This document shows, in pieces, positions 45,243 to 55,740 of a DNA stretch of 64,000 nucleotides (the first letter of the stretch is position 1; the number at the start of each line of letters is the position of its first letter). The DNA is from Lepus europaeus (lineage: Eukaryota > Chordata > Mammalia > Lagomorpha > Leporidae): assembly GCF_033115175.1 (NCBI RefSeq), contig NC_084838.1:66928468-66992467 (forward strand), written 5' to 3'. Under the pieces are notes generated by a model. It saw only the letters and a program-made list of their open reading frames with translations. It was not told the DNA's origin and did no database searches. The position numbers and the translations under genes are program-made.

Positions 45243-45248
45243 CTTTGG

Positions 45249-45690
45249 AGTCTCAGAAATGACAGAATGGAAAAGCCAGGAATATAGTCTGTTGACTTTT
45301 TGTCCTCACTCTTATGTGGCAAATCTGTAGGATGATCCACAGCACGATTTAGGGTTTGTGACGAGTCTCAGTTTCATTACTCAGAAGTTTTGAGAGTTTG
45401 GACTGTCATGACACTTTTCTAAACCTCATGTTCCTCACCTAATATTGTTATTTTTCTTTAAATAAACACGTAATAAATATATGCATATATTTACTATTGA
45501 TATTTCATAATTTCGATGTTAATTTCCTATTGATTCATGATAAGCATCCATTCCTTTGCTTATTTGAGAAGATAAGGCAGGCTAGGTTTAAAATGAAGTC
45601 GCTTGAGCTAACTGCATATTGTTTTGCTTCTGTGCAAAATGCTTTGGCTTGCAAAATGCATTTTTTTAAAATAACTGGACTTTAGCTGAC
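45249..45690. other. Spacer between two LTRs
   Basis: 440 bp, AT-rich, with short TATA-type repeats near 45470-45490. Nothing else recognised. Confidence 0.5.
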
Positions 45691-46115
45691 CTTGTAACAT
45701 GTGATGATTGTGCTAATGCTTTCATGAGATAATTGAGCATGTGATAATTATTTTAGGAGCTATGTTAAGTTTTTGGTTATGATGACCCCGTGTTTATGCT
45801 TGCTCAAGGTCTTTTGTTCCCTTACTCTGGAAAAACCCTTTATCTTATGAGAATTCGTCATGCTGCGGTTTATCTTGTGATTCTCTGTAATGCTGTGGAT
45901 GGAGATATGCTAATGTTGTGGTTTTAAATCTTAAATACTCTGTGCGGTTGATGATCGGGGCCTCTCTTCTCGCACTGCACTAGAGGGTGCTGTTGTGCTT
46001 AGAGTTGGCCCATCTGCGCAGATGTAATAAACTTCCTCATGCACTTGCATCGATTGGACTGGAATTCGTGTTTCTGGGGTCGGTAGAAGTGTGAGATACC
46101 TTTCGGGTGTCTTAC
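45691..46115 (+). mobile_element. LTR (ERV1-like), probably solo
   Basis: LTR signals on the plus strand: TTAAATAC TATA-like box at about 45933, a C/T-rich start segment, a 14-bp perfect palindrome (46011-46024), AATAAA at 46026 and a U5-like end 'ggggtcggtagaagtgtgagatacc...gtcttaca'. TGACC occurs on both sides (45689 region and 46118 region) and may be the duplication. It abuts and may interrupt the inverted L1M downstream. Exact ends are uncertain by a few bases. Confidence 0.6.
46026..46031 (+). promoter_or_regulatory. AATAAA poly(A) signal of the LTR
   Basis: It is directly preceded by the palindrome CATCTGCGCAGATG (46011-46024). The position, about 95 bp after the TATA-like box, fits a short R region as in ERV1 LTRs. 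Confidence 0.5.
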
Positions 46116-46642
46116 ATATTGACCATTAGTATATCTTCTTTGGAGACATGTCCAGTCAGATTCTCTGCCCATTTTTCGAATGGGTTATTTGCCTTTTACT
46201 ATTGAACTCTGAGTTCTTATATATATATTATTACATGCAAATACCTTATAAGATATATGATTTTAAATACTCTACCCACATGATATGTTGCATTTTCACT
46301 TTCTTTATGTCATTTGAAACACAAATATTTTTAATTTTGAAGAAGTCCAATTTATTTATTTTTCTTTTTCTTCTCGTGTTTTTACTGTTGTGATTAAGAA
46401 TGCCTTGCCTAATCCAACTTACTTCTAAGAGTTTTACAGTTTTAGCTTTTATATTTAAATGTATAATCTATTTTAGTTAATTTTTGTGTGTGGTAGATTC
46501 CAAACTCATTCTTTTGCATGCAGATATTCAATTGTTTTAGTAACATTTGCTGAAAATACTTTTTTTTCTTTGCATTATCTTGGCCACCTGAAGGAAATCA
46601 ACTGATGATACATAATCTTATGTCCAGATTTTTCTTTCCTTT

Positions 46643-46952
46643 TTAAAAAAATGTTATTTATTTGAAAGGCAAACACACACACACACAGAGCACACTTCCA
46701 TCTGCTTGTTCATGCCCCAAATGGCTGTAATAACTAGGGCTGGGTCAGGATGAAACCAGGAGCCTGGAACTACCTCAGGATCTCCTGCGTGTGTCAGGAG
46801 CCCTAGCACTTGGACCATCCTATAGTGCTTTCCCAGGCACATTAGCAGGGAGCTGGATCGGAAATGGAGCAGCTGGCCTCAAACAGGTGCCTGTATGGGA
46901 TGCTAACATCACAGGCAGCAGCCCAACCTGTAGTTACCACAGTATCAGCCCT
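46643..46952 (-). mobile_element. CSINE, inverted, older, inside L1M
   Basis: Tail complement 'aaatgttatttatttgaaaggc' with a (CA)n run at 46673-46686, body and head complement 'agttaccacagtatcagccc'. Flanks TGTCCAGATTTTTC (46621) and TATCTAGATTTTC (46953) look like a decayed duplication within the L1M. Confidence 0.92.
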
Positions 46953-47056
46953 ATATCTAGATTTTCATTATGTTCCTTTGGTCTATCTATCTATCCTTAT
47001 GCCAGTGCTACAATGTCTCAATTATTGTAGCTTTACAACCAGTTTTGAAATTGCTA

Positions 47057-47393
47057 GCTGGTGCCGAGGCTCACTAGGCTAATCCTCCGCCTTGCGGCGC
47101 CGGCACACCGGGTTCTAGTCCTGGTCGGGGCACCGGATTCTGTCCCGGTTGCCCCTCTTCCAGGCCAGCTCTCTGCTGTGGCCAGGGAGTGCAGTGGAGG
47201 ATGGCCCAAGTGCTTGGGTCCTGCACCCCATGGGAGACCAGGATAAGCACCTGGCTCCTGCCATCGGATCAGCGCGGTGCGCTGGCCGCAGCGCACCAGC
47301 CGCGGCGGCCATTGGAGGGTGAACCAATGGCAAAGGAAGACCTTTCTCTCTGTCTCTTTCACTGCCCACTCTGCCTGTCAAAAAAAGAAAAAA
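47057..47393 (+). mobile_element. Young CSINE inside L1M, exact duplication
   Basis: Head GCTGGTGCCGAGGCTCACTA and the CpG-rich 'ctccgccttgcggcgccggcacaccgggttctag' mark a young subfamily. GAAATTGCTA is duplicated exactly at 47047-47056 and 47394-47403. It is opposite in orientation to the CSINE 105 bp upstream. Open frames of 61-124 aa over it are artefacts. Confidence 0.96.
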
Positions 47394-48035
47394 GAAATTG
47401 CTAAGTATGTGATTTTCTGCTTTGCTATTCTTTATCAAGATTTTTTGTCTTTTCTTGTCCCTTGCATTTCTATATAAATTTGGGATCAATTTAATTTATA
47501 AAAAATCCCAGCTCAGATTTTGGTAGTAATTTCACTGAATCAGTAAATAAATTTTATTATCTCCATAGTAAGCCTTATAATCCATGAACATGGTATATCT
47601 TTCTACTTACTTGGTATGTCTTTTTAACTTGGCAGTCTTTTTTATTCCTTTCAACAATAGTCTTTAATTCTCAGAATTTCTCTTGCTAGATATATGTCAA
47701 GTTATTTTGTTCTTCTCCATAATATTGAAAAATAGTTATTTTCTTAATTTCTCTTGCTGCAATCTTTTTGAACTTATTTACTAGTTCAAACAGCTTTTTT
47801 TTTAACAGATTTTTCAGGCTTACTTACATACAAAATCATGTTATCTGTGAATACAGATAATTTTATCTCTTTATTTCCAATCTGGATTCTTTTTCATGCT
47901 TTATAATCCTGGATAGAATCTATAGTACAATGTTAATGAGGTCTTTCCCTATTAAAAGTGTGAGGTTAGCTATGGAGTTCTTTCATAGATATCCTTTATG
48001 ATATTGAAAAATTTCTAGCATGTATTATTTTCATA

Positions 48036-48740
48036 AGAGAAATTACATAAAAATAAATACACAGATGAATATTTGATGAATCAACTTGGATACCATGGCT
48101 TCCCATTCTCAAAGCAATCTTACAGCATCCTGAATCTCAAACAAGGAATCATTCAAATCAGCCCATTTTGAAAAAGCAAATTTTTTTAAGTCTTTAATTT
48201 TACTCAATTTTGTATTATTCTTTCTGACCAACCCTGTTACCTCTTTTACTCATCTTTTATCAGATCTTCATTCTGGCTGTAATAATTTTAATGATATAAT
48301 TTATCATTAATGATGGCTCTAATGCTTATACCTAGCTGTTTCTTTCACTTCATCTATTACCGAATTCTGATAAGCTCTAGGTGATGATCCATGGCAGTTT
48401 CTTTAGAGAACAGAAGTAGTAGCCATTAATGAGGCTTAGGCATTTCAGGAATTGATGAAAATTTGATCAAATGAAAACCTCAAGAAGACTATCTTCCAGG
48501 AGTTACTTACATCCTCTACTGATAAGACAATTAAGTAATAGAAAAGTTTAACTCATGAGAAACATGAAGATATCATACTGCTCATTTTAAGTGAAATTTG
48601 TCCCTAAAAATATCTGTTTCTATAAGGAATGGAAGGTAAAAGTACTGCTGGATCAACTAAATTGCCTAAGGTGAATTGAATAAATCATGTTTGTGTGGGC
48701 ATGTGTATTTATGTGTGTGTATTTTTCCCTCTCTTGCTTT
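48036..48740. other. Single-copy sequence with a TAAT palindrome
   Basis: 700 bp without a named repeat. TTAATGATA (48288-48296) and its exact complement TATCATTAA (48302-48310) flank a 5-nt TAATT spacer, in a cluster of TAAT/ATTA cores (48280-48330). This is a plausible homeodomain site cluster. Confidence 0.4.
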
Positions 48741-48776
48741 TTTTTTTAAAGATTTATTTATCTGAAAGTCAATTAC

Positions 48777-48971
48777 ATCTTTACTTAATATATACTAAAT
48801 TGATCTTCTGTATATGAAGAGAATTGAAAATGAATCTTGATGCGAATGGAATGGGAGAGGGAGCGGGAGATGGGAGGGTTGTGGGTGGGAGGGAAGTAAT
48901 TGGGGGGGGGGAAGCCACTGTACTTTGGAAATTTATATTTATTAAATAAAAGTTAAAAAAAAAGAAAAAAA
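48777..48971 (+). mobile_element. Rabbit L1 tail inserted into a CSINE
   Basis: About 195 bp of the extreme L1 3' end: 'tttacttaatatatactaaattgatcttctg', the G-rich block and 'aataaaagtt' plus A tail, nearly identical to the tail at 38870-39069. The exact 13-bp duplication GAAAGTCAATTAC at 48764-48776 and 48972-48984 proves target-primed insertion with strong 5' truncation. The 136-aa minus frame bridging it is an artefact. Confidence 0.96.
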
Positions 48972-48997
48972 GAAAGTCAATTACAAAGAGAGAGGAG

Positions 48998-49001
<4 letters not shown>

Positions 49002-49041
<40 letters not shown>
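49002..49041. repeat. (GA)20 microsatellite in a CSINE
   Basis: A pure AG dinucleotide run at the CT-rich segment of the inverted C repeat, the usual place of microsatellite birth in this family. It is likely to vary in length between individuals. Confidence 0.95.
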
Positions 49042-49043
<2 letters not shown>

Positions 49044-49325
49044 CTTCCATCTGATGGTTCACTCCCCAGTTGGCTGCAACGGCCAGAGCTGTGCCGATCT
49101 GAAGCCAGGAGCCAGGATCTTCTTCTGGGTCTCCCATATGGGTGCAGTGGCCCCAGGATTTGGGCCATACTCTACTACTTTCCCAGGCCATAACAGAGAG
49201 CTGGATTGGAAGTGAAGCAGTCTTGAACTGGTGCCATATGGGATGCCCGCGCTTCGGGCCAGGGCATTAACCCACTGCACCACAGCACCAGCCCCCTCTC
49301 TGTGCTTTTGTAATTATAATCTTTT

Positions 49326-49648
49326 TTTTTTTTTTGACAGGCAGAGTGGATAGTTAGAGAGAAACAGAGAGAAAGGTCTTCCTTTTTGCCGTTGGTTCAC
49401 CCTCCAATGGCCGCTGCGGCCAGCGCATCATGCTGATCCGAAGCCAGGAGCCAGGTGCTTCTCCTGGTCTCCCATGCGGGTGCAGGGCCCAAGCACTTGG
49501 GCCATCCTCCACTGCCTTCCCGGGCCATAGCAGAGAGCCGGCTGGAAGAGGGGCAACCGGGATAGAATCTGGTGCCCCAACCGGGACTAGAACCCGGTGT
49601 CTCGGCGCCGCAAGGTGGAGGATTAGCCTGTTAAGTCACGGTGCTGGC
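49326..49648 (-). mobile_element. Young CSINE, inverted, 31 bp from another CSINE
   Basis: It begins with a T run and 'gacaggcagagtggatag' and ends with the young-type head 'ttaagtcacggtgctggc'. Exact duplication TATAATCTTTT is at 49315-49325 and 49649-49659. It is in the same direction as its neighbour. The 103-aa plus frame inside is an artefact. Confidence 0.96.
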
Positions 49649-49659
49649 TATAATCTTTT

Positions 49660-51084
49660 CAATATTACCACTAACTTAGCTAACATTCTATTAAGTAAGG
49701 AGAACCTACATTTTTCATATATCAAGTCCTATTTGAAATGAGAAAATGTAAATATTTTGCAAAGTTTATTGGGATGAGTCAAAAACAGCTCCAAATGAAA
49801 TATCTTGGCATTGGGAGTTTAGAGAAGAGGGCAGGGGATAACTATATCCTTAGCTTAAACATGTTTTTCTTCTTAAACTAAATATTAGAGCTTTGTGAGA
49901 GGTCTATACCAAATCATAAAGTAATACATTTTTTTTTTGTTTTTTGTTTTTCTGGATTGCTCACTAAGAGTGAAGTAAAGCCTTAAGCAGTTTTTGGAGA
50001 ATTACATTTGAAGCTTGAAGCAACAAAATACGAATTAAAATCCTTAGGATAGGCATTAGAGCAGATAACAAATTTCACCTTCTAAATTTTGCCCTAGCCA
50101 AAAAGATTAGTAATTACATCTAGCAAGGGGGCTTCCTTCCAAGCAAGTCATGCAACCTTCCAATTATTAGATAATACAGAAAAAGAAATAGCTTTGCAAA
50201 ATTAGCATTACTTTTTTCTAAATAAAAACAAAAATCATCCTTTAATTTGCTGTCTAGAAAACCCCCAGCCAACAAAATAATTAGCTAAGAAAAAGTAACT
50301 GGGAGGAGATAGTTGAACATAATTGTGCCAGACATGCAATGATAGCAATCCTAATTTATATTCAATACAAGAACACAGTTGTGTCTTCTGTGTTATAGAT
50401 ACAGGCTCGATCAGCAAAGTAAAAAGCCAAAAAAAAAACGATGCCTTCAAGATGGATTGGAATATTTCTTTTTTTAAGGTAAGAATAAGGATTCACAAGC
50501 AATTCATCCTTGGATACAATTCAGAGAGCTTATGAAATTGGATAATAAGGACATTATATTATCATTTCACTAAATATAACAAATTATTTTCTTTAATTAT
50601 GAGCTGAAAAAAATAACCCACAGAAGTATTAACAAAAGCTAATACCATGAGCAGAACTGAAGAATTTTGTCATACCATGTTATATTTGCAGATGTCCTAA
50701 AATATTCTAATTTACTACTTTGAAATTTTAGTAGCTGTGAGGCATGGGTTAGATTTTTTTTTGTGTGAAACATTAATGAAGAAGTACAAGTAATATACAC
50801 TGCAAATTTAGTTTTTAGGTCTATCTTGGTAACAATTACAATGTAGTTTTTATGATTTTATGTATTTACTTTTATTAATTAAAAATATTTATCTGAGAAG
50901 ATGTCTTAGTATTACCAGACTGCCAAGGGGTCCATAAGCACACATTAAAAAAAAAGGAAGCTATTTTTAGGGGGTATTTATCTGGACAATCGCAATATGC
51001 CCCATGTTCCACCTTTGGTTGGCAGTATGCATCTGCTCTACCTTGTATCTCTTTGTATCTCTCCTTTAAAACTTTTAGGAGATG
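49660..51084. other. Single-copy AT-rich sequence, nothing recognised
   Basis: 1.4 kb with a T-rich run at 49930-49952 and no named repeat. Opposed frames of 71 and 70 aa near 50.3 kb have no domain. Confidence 0.5.
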
Positions 51085-51140
51085 TTAACCAAGGATTGCC
51101 CAGCTAATTAAGGATCGGACTCAAGATCCTGGGTCTGTTT
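51085..51140 (-). mobile_element. Possible MIR scrap, inverted
   Basis: 'gcccagctaattaaggatcggactcaagatcctgggtctg' resembles the MIR complement 'cacagctagtaagtggcagagctgggattcgaacccaggtctg'. It is too short for certainty. Confidence 0.35.
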
Positions 51141-51534
51141 TTATCTGAGAAGATGCTCTCAGAATTTCAAAAAACAAAAATTTACTTTGGCTTACCCAAA
51201 GGGCAAAATGAGTAGCTGATAACACAGTGTAAGAGACACAGCACCCTCAGAAGGCAGATGGGAAAGCTTTGATTCTGCACCTCCAACACCCTGGGCTCTT
51301 CCCTTTTGCTTAAATATACTTCAAACTCAGGCTGAAAGGGAGAGGCCACTAGAAATTCTATCCCATATACAAATACAAATATTCAGGGGAGGAAAAAGGA
51401 GAGTGTCTTTCCCTTCAGTTTATTATTTAGATGCAAGACAATGTTTCTGAATGTTTGTTTATTCCTAACTAGTCAAAACCTGATAATATTTATATTTATA
51501 AACCAACTATTGACAAGGGTCTCTGATCTCCATG
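51141..51534. other. Single-copy spacer, nothing recognised
   Basis: About 390 bp between two MIR-like pieces, with no open frame, repeat or motif that I can support. Confidence 0.5.
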
Positions 51535-51660
51535 AGTGATTTGACTAATCCTTTGAGGGAAGTATGTATATTACACACCTAACACAGAAGACTTGAGAGC
51601 TGTCCGTCTTGCTCAATCACATTCTGCTAGAAACACAGGCACAACAATTTCAAATTGAAA
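51535..51660 (-). mobile_element. MIR fragment, inverted
   Basis: 'gtgatttgactaatcctttgagggaagtatgtatattac' followed by 'cacagaagacttgagagctg' and 'tcttgctcaatcacattctgctag' follows the MIR complement. Confidence 0.5.
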
Positions 51661-51974
51661 AGAACCTAACGGTGCCTTTGTGAAGGTGACAACAGTAAAA
51701 ATTAAACAGATAAATGCAAGATGTTTCAAATAAAGCATATTTCCAATGTACTCCCATTGCATTAGGTTTACTTATCTTTGTGTAAATTTCATAGCTATTA
51801 ATTCTTAAGCCTGTGAACACATCCTTGGCTTTATAGAGATGCTATCAAGGTGAATGCCATGCTCTGAAAGCAGACTGACTACTCTGAAAAAAATACCATG
51901 GCTCTATTATAGTTCTCACTGACAGACAAACTTTGCTGACACACTTGCTGCCAGTTCAACTCTAAGACTCATCA

Positions 51975-52315
51975 GGAGCCAGCGCCGTGGCTCAATAGGC
52001 TAATCCTCCGCCTTGCGGCACCGGCACACTGGGTTCTAGTCCCGGTCGGGGCACTGATCCTGTCCCGGTTGCCCCTCTTCCAGGCCAGCTCTCTGCTGTG
52101 GCCAGGGAGTGCAGTGGAGGATGGCCCAAGTCCTTGGTCCCTTAACCCCATGGGAGACCAGGATAAGCACCTGGCTCCTGCCTTCGGATCAGCACGGTGC
52201 GCCAGCCGCAGCACGCTACCGCGGCGGCCATTGGAGGGTGAACCAATGGCAAAGGAAGACCTTTCTCTCTGTCTCTCTCTCACTGTCTACTCTGCCTGTC
52301 AAAAAAAAAAAAAAA
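51975..52315 (+). mobile_element. Young CSINE with exact duplication
   Basis: Head GGAGCCAGCGCCGTGGCTCA and the 'cctccgccttgcggcaccggcacactgggttctag' segment mark the young subfamily. AAGACTCATCA is duplicated exactly at 51964-51974 and 52316-52326. The A tail is uninterrupted, another sign of youth. The 166-aa and other frames over it are artefacts. Confidence 0.97.
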
Positions 52316-52326
52316 AAGACTCATCA

Positions 52327-52989
52327 TCAGGCAACGGTGGGCTGGGTCCAGGTTTTCAACATCTCAGAAAACCTCCAATTTTCTCCCGAAGTGTCAGAAA
52401 ATTCTGCAGAGTCATGAGGATCTTAATGTACTTCGGGCAGAGTATGCACTGTAATAGGGAATCCTGTAGAAGATTCCATGAAGGAGCACTGACATGTTCC
52501 AGGGACTCATGTGAAGCTGGAGTACAGATGCACAGGAAGATGAGATGCGGGTTCCTATTTTGCCTATGAGAAAAAGATCTGACTTGGAGAAAATGATTAT
52601 GCTGTCTCTTTCCTGAATCTTTTCAGTAACGCTGAGCCAAGTTATTTGATCTGGTTTGGCCACAACTTGTTTGAACAAGCTGATCCTGAAACCAGACACA
52701 GCTCACAGGTCTAGTTAAACCCTTGTTTCACTCATGTTCTCTATAATTGGCCAATAGGGGAGCCCGAGGGAAAGGAACTTATGTTTGGAGATATATGGTG
52801 GTGTTTAGGTTCTGGGACCTTAATACCTTTCCCTATGCCTCATTTTCCAATAGACCCCACTTTCGTCACCTGCTGGCTTTCCCCCAAAAAAGAATCTCTC
52901 ATTCTCTGCCATGCTGGGTCAGGTGACACTTTTCTGGGTGTCATAATACCCTCCATGTAATTTTAACAGTGCATTTAGCTTTACTCAGA
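52327..52989. other. Single-copy sequence, nothing recognised
   Basis: 660 bp without a named repeat. A 95-aa minus frame at 52412-52699 overlaps a plus frame extending from the CSINE; neither has a domain. Confidence 0.5.
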
Positions 52990-53110
52990 ACTTAGCTAGT
53001 GTTTGTGTCTCTCATGCAGAATGTGAGTTTTCCCAGGGCAGACACTGTAGCTTATTCATTTATGTACCCATCTTCTAACAGCATTCCTTGCATGTATCAA
53101 GTGTCCACAT
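52990..53110 (+). mobile_element. LINE L2 3' end fragment
   Basis: 'gaatgtgagttttcccagggcagacactgtagcttattcatttatgtacccatcttc' matches the L2 3' end ('ctgtgagctccctgagggcagggactgtgtcttattcatctctgtatcccc'). Confidence 0.65.
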
Positions 53111-55309
53111 AATGTTTTATGTCACTGAATAGGAACTGCTAAAACAAGAAAATCATGTGACTTCATTTTCCCGGGAATGTCCACCTGCCCTCTTCCCCTG
53201 TACAAAGAACATCAATCACGATGTTTTGGTGATATGGTTTAGTGGCTGGCCACAGGCATTTGTATAGAATTTTTTTCATAAGAATCCAAGAAAATGGAAA
53301 GAAAAATCTCCAATGTTTCAATTCAAAATGCATTGTCAAACTCATCAGGTTATTAGTATGCAGTTAGCATGCTGATCAAGCTTCGGCATTAAATATCATT
53401 ATGATTTTTATTCGTCCTAAGGTCACCAGTATCAATCTCTTAATAAATCAAGTCAAATTTAATATATATCAAAGAGCATGATTAATAGTACGGAGACACT
53501 ATCAACTAATAAAGTCTCCAAATGTGAGTTTAAGATATTCTGAGACTAAGAAAATCCAATGAGAAGGAAATCAGTGAAAGATATTTTTAACCTGATGGAA
53601 AAAAAGAAGGAAACTAAAATTACACCATCTATTATGATATTTCAAACTCAAACTTCTGAGTTCTTTTTTAAAGAAGGGAACTAAAAAATGCAACCATTCC
53701 TTTAAAGAGTATAAGGCATAAGATACTCTATTCCTTCCTTGTCAAGCCTAATTAAAAGGTGGAACATGAAGCCACGAGCTGTCCTGGTGCTTTTAGGAAG
53801 GTGAGGGAAGGGGTTTTGATGTCGAGAATCAGGATCACCTTGAAGCAAATTGGCTAGTTTCTAAAAGAAGCCCACAGAATGCAAGAAAATCACGGTATTT
53901 GCACTAAGGAAAAATGACCGTGCCCAGGCAAGACAAGATGTTTGAAGTTCCTCAACATGTGGGTGTTCCATGCTCATTCATTTACAACCACTTGTCTGAG
54001 AGTCAAGGGGCAAACTCCGCCCAGGGTCCCCTGCTACAGATCTTCCAACTTTTCTTTTTTGATTGTGATAATTTTGAATCCATACATCTGAGATGGATCT
54101 CCCTTGCTTAGGATGCTACTTCTAGAGCTGTCAAAATAAATTCCTGAAGATGTTATAGTGGCTAAATCTTTTATCTATACCAATAATTATATTTACACTG
54201 AGCCATAAAACTCAATACCTTCTTAACACATGATATGGTTAAGGTGGAACTGACTAGAAAGAAAGATGGAGTGCTGCATTTGAGCACAAAGGGATCCTTT
54301 ACCCAGGGCACAACAAACTAATAGTCAGTCATCCAAGGAGATGCTCAGTATGCTCCATTAGGAAGAAAATGTAAGCATTTTAATTCATAATTTTTAATTA
54401 TTTAAATTTATTGATAGAACATAATTTCTTGGGAGAATAGGGCACATTTAAGACAGAGATAAATACATTTTTATATATTGGGGTTTCATACTCTACTATT
54501 CCCTCCACCCTATAACAATGTGTGTAATTTCACTCAAACTTTGCCATCTTGGTGGTTAACCACAGTATCTGAGGTTGCCAAACACTTGGCCATTCTGCTT
54601 CAACTCTTCTAGAAGCTTGAGGACTGCCTTGCTCTGTTCCATTTTGGAGAATGTTTAAGGTATCAGGCATCTGGTTATAAGAGCATTTTACTTTTCTGCA
54701 TGAAAAGAATACATGGCTGATTGAGCTACGATGTCTTCATCTTGCATGAGTTATCAGTCCAGCAGGATTGATCTGTATAGACATTCTGCACCAAGTTGCA
54801 GATTGAGCAATGCTCAAGTGGTTATATTTTTTGATGCATTGCCTGTGGGTACTTGGTGCATTTGCTCCTTCATGATTTTATGACTATCTTTCTTCCTACT
54901 CTTTTAAAGCCATCAGTTTGAAATGATAATCTTCTTATCCTGGTAAATAATTCCTATCCTCCATCAGTCTGCCTAGGAAATACAGTTAAAATCGTTCTAA
55001 ACAATTTCAGTATAATAAAAATGCACATTTAAAACTTCTTAAACAAAACCTCAGAATCCAATTACAAAACTATAATATTGATATGAATGGAAGCTAATTT
55101 CTAAAGGACAGTATGTAGAAAATACAAATTCAGACTCAGTTTTTCTAAGTATACCCTCACAATGCAAAATGGATTTTCCATTTCACCAAACAAGCAATGC
55201 TGCCGCAGATGAAACCAGGTGCTGTCCTTCAATACAGCAGCATTAGATCTGATAGATTAAAAATAGTCTCACAAGAGTACTCTTCCCTCCCCATTATAGA
55301 CACATTACA
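53111..55309. other. Single-copy sequence, possible conserved block at its start
   Basis: 2.2 kb with no named repeat. Between 53160 and 53560 AT-core motifs cluster ('caatcacgatg', 'catgattaatag', 'catcattatgat'-like), giving a conserved-element look. The remainder has only short frames. Confidence 0.4.
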
Positions 55310-55740
55310 AGTCTTAGCATCCAGAAGTCCTAGCCCGTTAGTTATAAATGGGGACTCCGATGATCATTTACCTGGGCTTGATTAATTTTCTAGGACATTT
55401 CACAGAACTCAGGTACACATGGTTTACTACAAAGGATATTATAAACGACAGAAATGAAGAGATGCATGGGATAAGGTTTCAAGGTGGGGCAAGGAGCTCC
55501 CGTGCCCACTTTAAGCAGGAACTTCCATGTATTCAGCTATCTGGAAGCTCTCCAAACTCTTCCTTTTGGGTTTTTATATAAGCCTCATCACAGAGGTATA
55601 ACTGATCAAATCATTAGCCACAGGTAATCAATTCAACTTTCAGCCCCTCTTTCCCTTTGCAGAGGTTGGGGAATGAGGCTGAAAATTTTAATCCTCCGAG
55701 CGCATGCCTGGTGTTAGAAATGCATCTAGATAGAGTAGAG
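55310..55740 (-). mobile_element. Ancient LTR (ERVL/MaLR class), inverted
   Basis: Plus-strand phrases 'catttcacagaactcagg', 'tactacaaaggatattataaacgacag', 'ggaagctctccaaactcttccttttgggtttttatat', 'aactgatcaaatcattagccacag' and 'ggggaatgaggctgaaaattttaatcctcc' follow a known mammalian ERVL-type LTR in reverse. I am unsure of the subfamily. The 77-aa frame inside is an artefact. Confidence 0.55.

Larger units (their letters stand above)
46116..48035 (-). mobile_element. L1M element, inverted, ORF2-derived, carrying two CSINEs
   Basis: About 1.27 kb of L1 remains after removing the CSINEs. The plus strand reads the reverse complement of ORF2: 'tattgaccattagtatatcttctttgg', 'tctctgcccatttttcgaatgggttatttg', 'tttagttaatttttgtgtgtgg', 'cttatgccagtgctacaatgtctcaattattgtagctt', 'aatcatgttatctgtgaatacagataattttatctc'. 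No intact frame exists. It is a different copy from the plus-strand L1M at 41 kb. Confidence 0.85.
48741..49294 (-). mobile_element. CSINE, inverted, split by an L1 tail
   Basis: The outer element begins 'ttaaagatttatttatctgaaagtcaatta', is interrupted at 48776, resumes at 48972 with the same 13 bases, and ends with the head complement 'accacagcaccagcccc'. Without the insert it is a normal-sized C repeat with a (GA)n run. Confidence 0.95.

Noticed and set aside
48781..49191. 136-aa minus-strand open frame
   Set aside because: It bridges an L1 tail nested in a CSINE and a (GA)n run; the Ser/Leu string comes from the microsatellite.
50905..50960. A DNA-transposon-like phrase 'gccaaggggtccataagcaca'
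   Set aside because: It is too short and lacks terminal repeats.
52069..52569. 166-aa plus-strand open frame
   Set aside because: The first two thirds translate a young CSINE; closely similar peptides recur at 19.4 and 47.2 kb for the same reason.
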